The position numbers were made by a program, and so were the translations under genes. A stretch of 52,155 bases of DNA. It comes from an uncultured Lachnospiraceae bacterium. Lineage in GTDB: Bacteria > Bacillota > Clostridia > Lachnospirales > Lachnospiraceae. The notes below the pieces were generated by a model. That model worked only from the letters and a program-made list of their open reading frames with translations, was not told where the DNA came from and did not search any database. Shown piece by piece: positions 7,886 to 16,021 of this stretch; within the stretch, counting starts at the first letter, position 1; each line of letters opens with the position of its first letter. Location of the stretch: assembly GCA_910583835.1 (NCBI GenBank), contig CAJTYM010000029.1, positions 1-52,155 of the forward strand, given 5' to 3'.

Positions 7886-8376
7886 TCAAATATCTAAGCC
7901 AATTTCTATAGAAACAGCATATTCACAATTTTCTATCCGTTCCAGCAAATACACCTGCAGATGATAGAAATAGCCACAGATACAAACCTTGTTTTCCGCA
8001 AAATTCCTAATTTTTGCGGACGCACTCACATACGGCATGAGATTGTTTTTTAATTTATACCACAGCAAGGGCTGTATATTCCATGGTTTCTGCCACTTTG
8101 ATAACCCTTCCAGAAACTCTGCCACTTTTAAAAATTTTTCTCTTTCAAATCTTCTTGTCGCAATGCCGACCTCTGCCGTTTCCGTATATCCCTCGTCCTT
8201 ATGAAACAGCAATATTGTCCATCTTCCAGGACATACCTCAGATTGACCGTTTCTGTATCCGTGCAATCCTTATGCTCTTCCCGCACTGAAACAGTTGTAT
8301 TTCCATTTATTTGATACAGCACATTCTTCTGAATCTGCATATCTGATTTTAACGGCTTTGTATTTAATTTAACCAT
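7886..8376 (-). pseudogene. Frameshifted partner of the AAA ATPase, unknown family
   Basis: Two reading frames join into one protein: MVKLNTKPLKSDMQIQKNV to LRYVLEDGQ from 8376 to about 8215, then ILLFHKDEGYTETAEVG onward to the stop at 7886. A small deletion or insertion near 8215 separates them. I do not recognise the family. The start codon overlaps the end of the upstream AAA ATPase remnant (its stop is at 8364-8366), which implies translational coupling of the original pair. Confidence 0.6.
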
Positions 8377-8856
8377 CCGACTTTCTCTTTCACCAGTTCC
8401 GATAAAACATATAAATTATTCAATTTAGAAACAAACGTATCGCTGTGTGTGCTAAGTATCAGCTTGACGCCGTTATTATTTAACCGATTCAGGAAACGGG
8501 CCAGCTTCAATTTCTGCTTCCATATACAACCTGTCAACAGAAATCTCTTTTCCGAAAATCTCCTTTACAAGCTGCTCCTTTTTCAGATGCAATTTGTCAT
8601 TTATATATCCTACAAAGTCTGCTAAGTTATTTGTATTGAGGAGATATCTGCTATACCTCTCCACTCTTTCTTCCAACAGAATATCCATTGCATCTTCCTC
8701 TAACAGATTGACGATTTTATTGCTTAATCCCTGGACAAGCTGCATCAAGAATGTCTTTCCGCTGTTATTAGGCCCAACAAAAAGCGTATAGCTGTCAATG
8801 CATATCTTTGCGCTCTCTATCTTAGCAAAATTCTCCACACCAATCCACAAATGCAT
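8364..8856 (-). pseudogene. AAA ATPase remnant with central deletion
   Basis: The start MHLWIGVENFAKIESAKI lies behind AAGGAG and leads to a Walker A GPNNSGKT at residues 28-35. The frame ends early at 8476. The adjoining frame (about 8490-8364) gives RLNNNGVKLILSTHSDTFV, the C-terminal Walker B-distal/H-loop region of OLD-like or DUF3696-type ATPases. The middle of the gene is missing. It was the upstream half of a two-gene unit; such ATPase pairs are often defence systems, but this is inference. Confidence 0.7.
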
Positions 8857-8933
8857 ATATCTGCTCCTTCTTCTCAACCTTAAATATTAATTATGCCGGA
8901 CAATTTCAATATTATACGAAAACGAAACAGCTC

Positions 8934-9491
8934 TCAGTCCATCCCCTCAAAAATCTCACTCAACGTCATTTTTATATGGGGAAAAGCCCTTAAACTTATC
9001 TCGGTCTCTGCATTATAATCCTCATCTTCTTTGTCATCCTGCAGGATATGGGCCTGTTCAAGCACATATTCCCCATCCTGAAGATAGTAAACCTCGACAG
9101 ACTTTCCTTGCGGAAACACAATCCAGTATTCCTCCACGCCGGCTTTTTCGTAAATTTCTTTTTTCTCTATCCTGTCGCGCTTCGCCGACGAAGGGCTCAG
9201 CGTCTCAGCGATAAACTTAGGGATTCCGCTATAGGAACCTCCCTTTAAATGCTTCCTGTCACAGATAACCATGATATCCGGGCAGACATAGTCGTCATTT
9301 TCCTCTGGATGGTATTTAAAATCCAGATTTTCCATAGACACAAGGCATATGCTGTTTTTCAATGCCTGCTTTATCACTGTATAAATATTTCCGTTTACAA
9401 TACCATGCCGGTATCCCGGTGCAGGCGACATATCGTAAACCACACCGTCTATTTTCTCATCTCTCCAATGTTCTTTGTCAGCTAATCCCAT
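8934..9491 (-). CDS. Uma2-family (DUF820) putative endonuclease
   Basis: A 185-residue PD-(D/E)XK-fold protein. Seen: CPDIMVICDRK with the metal-binding Asp, PKFIAETLSPSS with the catalytic Glu, and KKEIYEKAGVEEYWIVFP typical of Uma2. The ATG at 9491 follows AGGAGG, better than the longer in-frame start at 9560, which extends into a repeat. Uma2 proteins are widespread in cyanobacteria and Firmicutes, but their substrate is not known. The gene is alone between a decayed ATPase pair and the dispersed repeat. Confidence 0.85.
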   Translation of the reverse strand: MGLADKEHWRDEKIDGVVYDMSPAPGYRHGIVNGNIYTVIKQALKNSICLVSMENLDFKYHPEENDDYVCPDIMVICDRKHLKGGSYSGIPKFIAETLSPSSAKRDRIEKKEIYEKAGVEEYWIVFPQGKSVEVYYLQDGEYVLEQAHILQDDKEDEDYNAETEISLRAFPHIKMTLSEIFEGMD

Positions 9492-9540
9492 ATCCGCTGC
9501 CTCCTGTTTTTCTAAATTTACTTTTATGGCTGTTCCAAGA

Positions 9541-9724
9541 GACCTAAGGCATCCTCCCAACTGCGTTTTACTTCTTTGACTATTCTTAGAGGCATCAGGG
9601 CTCCTCCCAGCTTCGTATTACTTCTTTGGCTGCTCTCAGAGGCCTCAGGACTCCTCCCAGCTTCGCTGGGTCCCTCCTCTTGCCATATGGTCCCTCCTCA
9701 TGCCATATGGTCCCTCCTTAGGTC
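9541..9724 (-). repeat. Dispersed structured repeat, copy A (expanded)
   Basis: Bounded by GACCTAAGG and CCTTAGGTC, which pair as terminal inverted repeats. Internally there are three modules of about 50 bases ending in TGGGAGGA (minus strand), a CCCAGC/GCTGGG stem, and two AGGAGGGACCATATGG units in which a ribosome-binding sequence is followed by an ATG. With flanks, 9518-9615 recurs at 9728-9825 with one mismatch, at an offset of 210 bases, so copies A and B are a tandem pair. Confidence 0.75.
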
Positions 9725-9750
9725 ATTTTACTTTTATGGCTGTTCCAAGA

Positions 9751-9864
9751 GACCTAAGGCATCCTCCCAACTCCGTTTTACTTCTTTGACTATTCTTAGA
9801 GGCATCAGGGCTCCTCCCAGCTTCGCTGGGTCCCTCCTCTTGCCATATGGTCCCTCCTTAGGTC
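9751..9864 (-). repeat. Dispersed structured repeat, copy B
   Basis: The shorter form of the same element, with the same GACCTAAGG/CCTTAGGTC ends, CCCAGC/GCTGGG stem and AGGAGGGACCATATGG unit. On the minus strand it is preceded by TATAATATGACC, and 17 bases before that TATAAT is a weak -35 (TTCCTT), so it may be transcribed. The 168 bases from here to spoIIIAH (9866-10033) show no gene. Confidence 0.75.
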
Positions 9865-10033
9865 ATATTATATCACAGCCCTGCAGATTAAGGAAGTTTT
9901 TATTTCAGGCCAGAGACTGCCCCGCACCTTTTGCCGCCAGTATTTACACCTTCCGGCAAACGCAGAGAACGGCACCTGAAAATCAGTTGCCGCCCCTAGA
10001 ACAATCTATTATTTTTACTCTCCCACAAAATCC

Positions 10034-10873
10034 TTAACTTGTAGCGCCGTTACTGTCCGTTCCGTCTGCCGGTGCATTGCCATTTTCTGTTCCTGTGTCT
10101 GTACCTGCAGCGCTTCCGTCACCCATCGGCGCATTCTCTCCGGCTCCGCTGTCTGTTCCCGTGTCCGCATTGCCCTGTATTGGCGTGATGACAATATTCT
10201 GCGCCTCGACATTCGTCTTGCGTTTCACGATATCTTCAATCTGCGCGCGTTTTGCATCTGTAACTTCCCCCATATCCAGCACTACGTCCGCATTGCCATC
10301 GGTGATGCTTACCACTACGTCCGTGAATCCTTTCGCTTCCAAAAGCATTTCTGCAGCTGCTTCCCGCTCTGCGATATCCGTCATGGCAACCATAGCATTG
10401 ACTGCATCCTGCTTCTGTTCTTCCGTAATATTTACATTGTTAATCAATTCCAGCAACGATGCTTTGTTCTGAGAACGAATCTGCTCCCGGTTCAGTTTTA
10501 CCTCAGACACGAAATCCACATTGTTCACACTGCTGCTGGTGAGGACTGCCTCGCCAGGATTTTCCGAATCTGCACTCTGCCCATTGGCAATCTGTTCCCC
10601 AGTCTGCACGCCCAACGCCTCCGTCCCGGATGCTGTGCCCGCCTCCGCTTCTGTCCCGGTCTCTGCGCTTGCTTCCGTATCCGTAAAAATATCCTCCGCA
10701 TTATACATATCCTCATCGGAAATGTCATATGTACCCTCATTTGTGTCCGCACTTGCCTCCTGCGCCAAATCACTGTCGTTTCGGCTCCCTGTATATTGCA
10801 AATAGCCTGCGACAGCAATCATCAACGCCAACGCCGTAATGATAATCTGATTTTTTTTGAAAATTTTTTTCAA
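10034..10873 (-). CDS. spoIIIAH: Stage III sporulation protein AH
   Basis: Mother-cell membrane protein whose YscJ/FliF-like domain binds forespore SpoIIQ and forms part of the feeding-tube channel during engulfment. The 279-residue protein has one N-terminal membrane segment (about 10-27). A long acidic, low-complexity linker (30-110) follows. The conserved domain runs from FVSEVKLNREQIRSQNKASL through EAKGFTDVVVSI to TNVEAQNIVITPIQ. A Gly/Asp/Thr-rich tail of about 50 residues is longer than usual. It is the last gene of the operon, 15 bases after spoIIIAG. Confidence 0.93.
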   Translation of the reverse strand: MKKIFKKNQIIITALALMIAVAGYLQYTGSRNDSDLAQEASADTNEGTYDISDEDMYNAEDIFTDTEASAETGTEAEAGTASGTEALGVQTGEQIANGQSADSENPGEAVLTSSSVNNVDFVSEVKLNREQIRSQNKASLLELINNVNITEEQKQDAVNAMVAMTDIAEREAAAEMLLEAKGFTDVVVSITDGNADVVLDMGEVTDAKRAQIEDIVKRKTNVEAQNIVITPIQGNADTGTDSGAGENAPMGDGSAAGTDTGTENGNAPADGTDSNGATS

Positions 10874-10888
10874 AATGATGCCCTCCTG

Positions 10889-11497
10889 TCAATTCATCTT
10901 AACTACCTTAATTTTATGTACTTCCACTGGAAATAATGCTAAAACTGCATCAGAAATATTTTTTGCTACCTGTGCATTTCCACCTCCCTCTGCCACTACC
11001 AGCACACCCTCTACAGACGGAACTACCTCCTTGGTCACAAAAGGCTCTCCGCCGCTCCCATTCCCATCGGCATAAACGGTCTCTTCCTGAGACTGCTGCT
11101 GGGTATTCGACCGCACAACAGTCCCATCTTCTTCCTGCGTATTCTGGCTGTTCCTGCTCCTGTCTTTTTCCACCTTCTGTTCGCCCTCATCTTTTAAGGT
11201 AATCATGACCTCCACCTTCCCCACTCCCTGCATATCTCCCAGAATTTCTTTGAGCCTGCGCTCCATACGTTTTGCATAGTCACCCGAACCCTCGTCCGCG
11301 GGCTGCTCGGCAGCCTGCCCGGGCTCTTCGGCGGAATCTGCTTTCTTCTCCACCGGAATTGCAATCACCAACAGCAGGATTCCTGCAAGTCCTGCCACCA
11401 GGAGTTGATTCTTTGGTATTTTTTTTAGTTTATCCAGGGAAAATTTCGTCTTTTTCATTCTCCTTTTCCTCACTTTTTTAAACCATTTCGGCAACAT
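10889..11497 (-). CDS. spoIIIAG: Stage III sporulation protein AG
   Basis: Ring-forming membrane protein of the SpoIIIA-SpoIIQ channel. A membrane segment (NQLLVAGLAGILLLVIAI) is followed by an acidic linker and the YscJ-like ring domain (RLKEILGDMQGVGKVEVMIT). A second half follows with VEGVLVVAEGGGNAQVAKNI and the C-terminal HKIKVVKMN. The start is uncertain: ATG at 11497 has no clear ribosome site, and a second ATG at 11458 (MKKTKFSLDK) has AAGGAG too close to it. The region ahead is a 42-base tandem repeat. Coupling to spoIIIAF is likely. Confidence 0.9.
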   Translation of the reverse strand: MLPKWFKKVRKRRMKKTKFSLDKLKKIPKNQLLVAGLAGILLLVIAIPVEKKADSAEEPGQAAEQPADEGSGDYAKRMERRLKEILGDMQGVGKVEVMITLKDEGEQKVEKDRSRNSQNTQEEDGTVVRSNTQQQSQEETVYADGNGSGGEPFVTKEVVPSVEGVLVVAEGGGNAQVAKNISDAVLALFPVEVHKIKVVKMN

Positions 11498-11498
11498 C

Positions 11499-11582
11499 TC
11501 ATACAACCAGAATCATAACCTGGTTTTCATTCAGACAGTTTCATACAATCAGAATCATAACCTGATTTTCATTCAGACAGTT
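11499..11582. repeat. Two 42-bp tandem repeats with compensatory change
   Basis: Units 11499-11540 and 11541-11582 differ at two positions only. Both changes fall in the arms of a small stem (AACCAG/CTGGTT in one, AATCAG/CTGATT in the other), so pairing is kept. The repeat fills the spoIIIAF-spoIIIAG gap and may shape translation of spoIIIAG. Confidence 0.7.
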
Positions 11583-12131
11583 TCACACAACTACAATCGT
11601 AATCTGCTCCTCATCAAGACGGTAGAATTCCATCAAAGCCTGCCGCAGTTCATGTACGTTTGGATATTCCGCGCCATTATCCGCATAAGCTGCTTTCTGC
11701 ACAAACACACCGTTATCCTCCTTCCGTTTTACGGTCATCTCAATAGATTCCACCTCATACTCCTGTGTGAGATGTACATTCACCTCCTGCACTGCAAGCT
11801 GTTTCTCCTCCGCCATACGGCTGACGTCCATGCCCACTGCATTTTCATATTCCCTCAGATAGACTTCTTTCTGGGTCGTTTCCAAATGCTCGGTGTCCAG
11901 TTTCATGTTGTCCATGTCCTGGAAAAATTCAACCTGGCTGATTTTCTGCTGCAGCAGTTCTTCATTTCCCAGAAGCGAGAGCACCGGAGATACCACGAGG
12001 ATTGTCAGCAGCATACCGGAAAAAAAACGCACATATTTTTGGTAGCTTTTCTTCGGCAGCAAATGCTGCACGACCGTGAGCAGGAGATAAAAACATACCA
12101 GATTTTTTACCCAATTATAGATATAACTCAT
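11583..12131 (-). CDS. spoIIIAF: Stage III sporulation protein AF
   Basis: A 182-residue member of the SpoIIIA complex in the mother-cell membrane. Two membrane segments lie at the N-terminus (LVCFYLLLTVVQHLLP near 11-26 and MLLTILVVSPVLSLLG near 40-55). A soluble domain to the C-terminal MEFYRLDEEQITIVVV follows. Order and size match the family. It is 11 bases after spoIIIAE. Confidence 0.92.
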   Translation of the reverse strand: MSYIYNWVKNLVCFYLLLTVVQHLLPKKSYQKYVRFFSGMLLTILVVSPVLSLLGNEELLQQKISQVEFFQDMDNMKLDTEHLETTQKEVYLREYENAVGMDVSRMAEEKQLAVQEVNVHLTQEYEVESIEMTVKRKEDNGVFVQKAAYADNGAEYPNVHELRQALMEFYRLDEEQITIVVV

Positions 12132-12142
12132 ATCCGTTCCTT

Positions 12143-13408
12143 TCAGTGGTTAAACGTGGTCGCCGCCGTGACCATGGCAATCGTCACCAAAAACATTACC
12201 GTTGTCGTCACCACTACTTTGCACAGAAGACCGCCGCCCTCACCGGTACCGGCAATGCAGCCAATCATGCGCTTGTCCGATACCGGCTGCATCATCGCCG
12301 CCAAAAGCTTATAGAGAAACGTCATCACCCACACCTTAATTAACGGTCCTGCACACAAAATCAGCAGCACGACAATCGCTGCCATGCCAATGCCGTTTTT
12401 GATGATAATCCCGGAGCCGACCATAATCTCTGTCACCGCGTTGATGGAAGTGCCCAGCCCCGGCATCATGCCCGCCGTCTTGGCAATCATGCCTGATTTA
12501 AAAGTGTCAATGACCGGGGTCAGGAGATTCTGCACCACGTTAATTCCAATTACAACCGTAAACAGGAATTTGGTGACCCATAAAATCCCCGATTTTATCA
12601 GCGATGTCATCCTAGAGAGCATTTCCTCCCCGGTCAGGTAATTCATCAGCTCCAGTACCACATAAATCTGGATGCCCGGAATCACCAGATACTGCAGCAC
12701 CCATTCCATGGCATAAATCAGCAGGAACGTTAAATCATAAAATCCTGCCGCCGTGGTAATCTGCCCTGAGAACACCATACTTGCCGTAAACGTGGGAATC
12801 ATCACTTTTAAAAAAGTTATCACCCTGGAAATTGCCAATACCGTCACATCCCGCAGCACAAAAAAGGACTGCATCAAAAGCACCAGCAAAATCACATATA
12901 CCATATAGAAACTGATTTCTGTCACCGTAGGGCTTTCAAATACATTGGCAAAATTGTATAAAATTGCAAATACAATACAGAGGATGACAATCTGAATCAA
13001 GGTTCCCCGAAATTCCCGGACCTCGGAAAATACTGCCGAAAATATTTTCTGCAAAAGCCAGCCCTTTTCAATTTCCTCACCATCCAAAAGCCGCTCCACA
13101 AGTTCCCTAAAATTCAGTTCTTCTGTACTTTCCTGCTGCCCCAGCATCTTATCAATATCTGAAAAATCAAGTTCTTCCATATAGCTGTCCATCGTCTCTT
13201 CCATTTTCTGCTCAGCCGCATCTCCTGTATAATCTCCAGCAAATTCCCCAGGCTTGTGCGCAGCTGTTTCTTCCGCATAATTTCCAGCGGATTCTTCCGC
13301 CAGCCTGTTCACCTCTATATCCTCTGTATGTTCCGCTGCCCTCACATTCCCGCCAAGCCCCCACAGGCAGAGCACGGCAAGTGCTGCCAATATTTTAACC
13401 TCTGACAT
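12143..13408 (-). CDS. spoIIIAE: Stage III sporulation protein AE
   Basis: A 421-residue polytopic membrane protein of the SpoIIIA complex, thought to act as an export-like core subunit. It begins with a signal-like segment (KILAALAVLCLWGLGG), then an acidic stretch, and from about residue 130 has several membrane helices, for example IVILCIVFAILYNFANVF and VYVILLVLLMQSFFVL. The conserved GIQIYVVLELMNYLT and KNGIGMAAIVVLLILCAGP regions are clear. The start follows GGGAGGGG. Confidence 0.95.
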   Translation of the reverse strand: MSEVKILAALAVLCLWGLGGNVRAAEHTEDIEVNRLAEESAGNYAEETAAHKPGEFAGDYTGDAAEQKMEETMDSYMEELDFSDIDKMLGQQESTEELNFRELVERLLDGEEIEKGWLLQKIFSAVFSEVREFRGTLIQIVILCIVFAILYNFANVFESPTVTEISFYMVYVILLVLLMQSFFVLRDVTVLAISRVITFLKVMIPTFTASMVFSGQITTAAGFYDLTFLLIYAMEWVLQYLVIPGIQIYVVLELMNYLTGEEMLSRMTSLIKSGILWVTKFLFTVVIGINVVQNLLTPVIDTFKSGMIAKTAGMMPGLGTSINAVTEIMVGSGIIIKNGIGMAAIVVLLILCAGPLIKVWVMTFLYKLLAAMMQPVSDKRMIGCIAGTGEGGGLLCKVVVTTTVMFLVTIAMVTAATTFNH

Positions 13409-13464
13409 ATGGCTTCCCCTCCCATAAGGTTATTGCTAAGTTTGACTAATTATCAAGCAGGTCA

Positions 13465-13851
13465 CTACACCAGGAACTCCCCGATGGTCTCCAGCAGCAC
13501 CAAAACAACTGGCATGCTGATTGCCAAAATGGAGAGTTTTCCAAACATCTCAATCTGCCCGGCCACTGCCTGATATCCCGCATCCTTGCAGAGATTTGCC
13601 GAGAATTCCGATACATAGGTGATGCCTATCATTTTAATGAGGATTGCGATGTAGCTGGTATCCAGATTCACATATTCCTGCATACTGCCAATGACAGAGA
13701 TGACCAGCTTAAGCTTGGACATAATGAAATAAAAAATGCACAGCGACACTCCCAGCATGGCAAAAAGCTCGTACTCTTTTTTTTGGCTTTTCAGCATGAT
13801 GCCCAGCAACGCTCCTACAATTCCCAGAATCGCAATCTTGATGATATCCAT
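13465..13851 (-). CDS. spoIIIAD: Stage III sporulation protein AD
   Basis: A 128-residue integral membrane protein with about four helices, including the first IIKIAILGIVGALLGIML and a second LFAMLGVSLCIFYFIMSKL. The conserved ISEFSANL-type block appears as TYVSEFSANLCKDAGYQAVA. The family is confined to endospore formers. The start follows GGAGGG, 11 bases after spoIIIAC. Confidence 0.95.
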   Translation of the reverse strand: MDIIKIAILGIVGALLGIMLKSQKKEYELFAMLGVSLCIFYFIMSKLKLVISVIGSMQEYVNLDTSYIAILIKMIGITYVSEFSANLCKDAGYQAVAGQIEMFGKLSILAISMPVVLVLLETIGEFLV

Positions 13852-13862
13852 GATTCCCTCCG

Positions 13863-14069
13863 TTACAGCGCAAAAAGATTTCTCATCGTCTCAAACAGCT
13901 CATAGACATAAGGCACAATCCAAAACAGCACAATCAGAAGCCCGGCAAGGCTTGTAAGAAAAGCATGTTCCTCCCTTCCGCTGTGTTTCAGCACCTGGCT
14001 CAATACCGTAACTAAAATGCCTACGGCCGCAATCTTAAAAATCAAACTTATACTCATACTTTCCTCCAC
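13863..14069 (-). CDS. spoIIIAC: Stage III sporulation protein AC
   Basis: A 68-residue membrane protein with two helices, LIFKIAAVGILVTVLSQVL and FLTSLAGLLIVLFWIVPYV, joined by KHSGREEHA, the usual family loop. It works with SpoIIIAD in the channel base. The start follows GGAGG, and the gene is 4 bases after spoIIIAB. Confidence 0.95.
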   Translation of the reverse strand: MEESMSISLIFKIAAVGILVTVLSQVLKHSGREEHAFLTSLAGLLIVLFWIVPYVYELFETMRNLFAL

Positions 14070-14073
14070 ATCG

Positions 14074-14589
14074 CTATATCAGGAGAATTATCAAAAACAA
14101 GCCGCACATCACGCTCAAGACCCCTGACAGTTTTTTCCTGTCTTTTAATTCCCCTTGCGCCTTTTCAATCAACACCTCAGTCTGCCCTATGTACAGTTCC
14201 AGATTTTTTAACTGCATCTGTCCGTCTAAATAGCCGAAATTTTCTCCGGCACGTCCAAGAAGCCCCCGCTCCTCCTCGTCAAACAGAAAACTATCTGCTT
14301 CCTGCTCCACCAGGCTCTTCCAAAAACACCCCACGCTCTGCTCATTTTCATCAAGGCCATACGCCGCCTTTGTGAGGAACGAGGCAAAAGGCTCCTTATT
14401 CTGGGAGGCTATCTGCAGAAACGCCTGCTTTAAGGGCGTCCTCGTATAGGAAATTTCCCCCCACAACATCAAAAACATTTCTTTCATGCCTACCAGCTGC
14501 CTGACATGCTCCTGCAGTTCCTGCTGCATGTTCCAGCCATAGAGGACAGACGCCACGACAACCAGAATGCTTCCCAATAATTTCAGCAT
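14074..14589 (-). CDS. spoIIIAB: Stage III sporulation protein AB
   Basis: A 171-residue protein with membrane segments at each end (KLLGSILVVVASVLYGW and KLSGVLSVMCGLFLIILLI). A helical cytosolic region between them contains MLWGEISYTRTPLKQAF and GYLDGQMQLKNLELY, both conserved in the family. Its fold resembles GspF of type II secretion, and it is thought to partner the SpoIIIAA ATPase. The ATG overlaps the spoIIIAA stop by seven bases. Confidence 0.94.
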   Translation of the reverse strand: MLKLLGSILVVVASVLYGWNMQQELQEHVRQLVGMKEMFLMLWGEISYTRTPLKQAFLQIASQNKEPFASFLTKAAYGLDENEQSVGCFWKSLVEQEADSFLFDEEERGLLGRAGENFGYLDGQMQLKNLELYIGQTEVLIEKAQGELKDRKKLSGVLSVMCGLFLIILLI

Positions 14590-15521
14590 AATTTCTGCAG
14601 CCCCCCATCATATACAGAAAACCTGCGCTCCCCATCATTTCCCAGGGCAAGCAGCACGAATCTGCCAAAAAACCCCTTTGCCAGCCATTCTGACAGATAC
14701 ATTTTTTCCTGCAGTTCTCCCGCGTTACGGGCGTGCATGGTCCCCAGTATCCGGCAGCCGCAATGAAGCGCTTCCTCCACCGCCCGGCAGTCTTCCCTGC
14801 CGCCAAGCTCGTCTACCGCCAAAATCTGCGGCGACATGCTGCGCAGCAAAAGACGCATCCCCTCCGCCTTGGGACAGGCGTCCAGCACGTCCGTGCGGTC
14901 ACCCAAATCATTCTGCACAACGCCCAAAAAACTGGCTGCAATCTCGCTCCGCTCGTCCACCACACCTACTTTTTGACCGGGCAGCGCTTTGCTGCCCTCC
15001 GACAGCAGGCGGATACAGTCGCGCAGCATCGTGGTCTTGCCAACCCCCGGCGGCGAGAGCAGCAGCGTATTGTAAATGCTGTCCCCCTCAATCAGCCAGG
15101 GCAGCAGTTCTCTGGCACAGCCTTTTTTCTGCCTTGCCACGCGGATATTGAGGCTGCAGATATTGCGAAAAGAAAGAATTCTGCCCTGTTCACAGACTGT
15201 CCGGCCCGCAACGCCTACCCGGTGTCCGCCCTGAATGGTAAAAAAACCATTCCGCAGTTCCTCCTCCAGCGCATACATGGAATACCGGCTCATTCTCGAC
15301 AGCGTCTCCTTCATATCCTCCTCCTGCCAGATATAGCTCTGTTCCCTGCCATCCTGCAGTTTTATCTCCCTTTGGCTCCAGAAATACTCTCTGCCCCTGC
15401 CTAACACCATCACCGGACGCCCAATGCGCAGCCTGATTTCTTCCGGCTCTAAGCCTCGCTCAAATGCTGCCCGGCAAAGCGGGCGCAATGCGCTGGGGAA
15501 TACGTTTATAATTTCCTCCAT
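14583..15521 (-). CDS. spoIIIAA: Stage III sporulation protein AA, ATPase
   Basis: Secretion-ATPase-like motor of the SpoIIIA complex in the mother cell. The 312-residue protein has Walker A SPPGVGKTTMLRD (about 150-162) and Walker B ILAVDELGG (about 222-230). The arginine-rich REEIRLRIGRP-type N-terminal block appears as PEEIRLRIGRPVMVLGRG. The ATG at 15521 follows GAGGAGGG; an open extension upstream runs into the rpsU terminator and is not used. It is the first gene of the operon, behind a sigma-E-like promoter. Confidence 0.94.
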   Translation of the reverse strand: MEEIINVFPSALRPLCRAAFERGLEPEEIRLRIGRPVMVLGRGREYFWSQREIKLQDGREQSYIWQEEDMKETLSRMSRYSMYALEEELRNGFFTIQGGHRVGVAGRTVCEQGRILSFRNICSLNIRVARQKKGCARELLPWLIEGDSIYNTLLLSPPGVGKTTMLRDCIRLLSEGSKALPGQKVGVVDERSEIAASFLGVVQNDLGDRTDVLDACPKAEGMRLLLRSMSPQILAVDELGGREDCRAVEEALHCGCRILGTMHARNAGELQEKMYLSEWLAKGFFGRFVLLALGNDGERRFSVYDGGLQKLC

Positions 15522-15556
15522 CAGCCGTCCCTCCTCATAGCTTGTATCTGTTTTCA

Positions 15557-15586
15557 AATATATGAGGACAAGGCAGGGAATATGAC
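15557..15586 (-). promoter_or_regulatory. Putative sigma-E promoter of the spoIIIA operon
   Basis: On the minus strand GTCATATT (15586-15579) and CATATATT (15564-15557) are spaced by 14 bases and match the sporulation sigma-E pattern. The site lies about 36 bases ahead of the spoIIIAA start, between it and the rpsU terminator. The spoIIIA operon is a known sigma-E target in Bacillus and Clostridium. Confidence 0.65.
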
Positions 15587-15599
15587 GGAAATTTGGTTT

Positions 15600-15641
15600 A
15601 AAAAAACCCCACACTTTCTGATTTCTCAGAAAGTGTGGGGT
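15600..15641 (-). terminator. Strong terminator after rpsU
   Basis: Arms ACCCCACACTTTCTG (15606-15620) and CAGAAAGTGTGGGGT (15627-15641) pair over 15 bases. On the minus strand the hairpin is followed by a T run (complement of 15600-15606), so it ends the rpsU transcript. Confidence 0.9.
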
Positions 15642-15657
15642 TCTTTCACACAATGCA

Positions 15658-15834
15658 TTAATTATATTTACGTTTTCTGGCTGCTTCGGATTTCTTCTTG
15701 CGTCTCACGCTCGGCTTCTCGTAATGCTCTCTCTTCCGAATCTCCTGCTGAATTCCGGCTTTCGCACAGTTTCTCTTGAATCTGCGTAAAGCACTATCCA
15801 AAGTTTCGTTTTCTTTAACGATTACATTTGACAT
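15658..15834 (-). CDS. rpsU: 30S ribosomal protein bS21
   Basis: A 58-residue basic protein read on the minus strand, beginning MSNVIVKENETLDSALRRFK and ending in a Lys/Arg-rich tail (RRKKKSEAARKRKYN). This is the standard bS21 sequence pattern. bS21 binds near the Shine-Dalgarno helix of 16S rRNA on the small subunit. A consensus promoter lies about 85 bases upstream and a strong terminator follows, so it is a single-gene unit. Confidence 0.97.
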   Translation of the reverse strand: MSNVIVKENETLDSALRRFKRNCAKAGIQQEIRKREHYEKPSVRRKKKSEAARKRKYN

Positions 15835-15913
15835 ACTCTCACACCTAACCTCCCTCCAGTTGCGTATTGTGCATATTCAACTGTTTGGGTCATATTTTAT
15901 TGCACTATCATTC

Positions 15914-15941
15914 ATTATAGCAGATTTTCTCCGTAAGTCAA
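15914..15941 (-). promoter_or_regulatory. rpsU promoter
   Basis: On the minus strand TTGACT (15941-15936) and TATAAT (15919-15914) are separated by 16 bases, a near-consensus sigma-A promoter ahead of rpsU. Confidence 0.7.
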
Positions 15942-16021
15942 CTACTTTTGTTGGAAAATTTTACAATGCCCCTGTTATTTTATTGCAGTTCACTCACACG
16001 CCATTTACAAAATCAGGACTG

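Noticed and set aside
9576..10037. Plus-strand 153-codon frame across the repeats
   Set aside because: It is made of the dispersed repeat modules, has no ribosome site and no recognisable domain.
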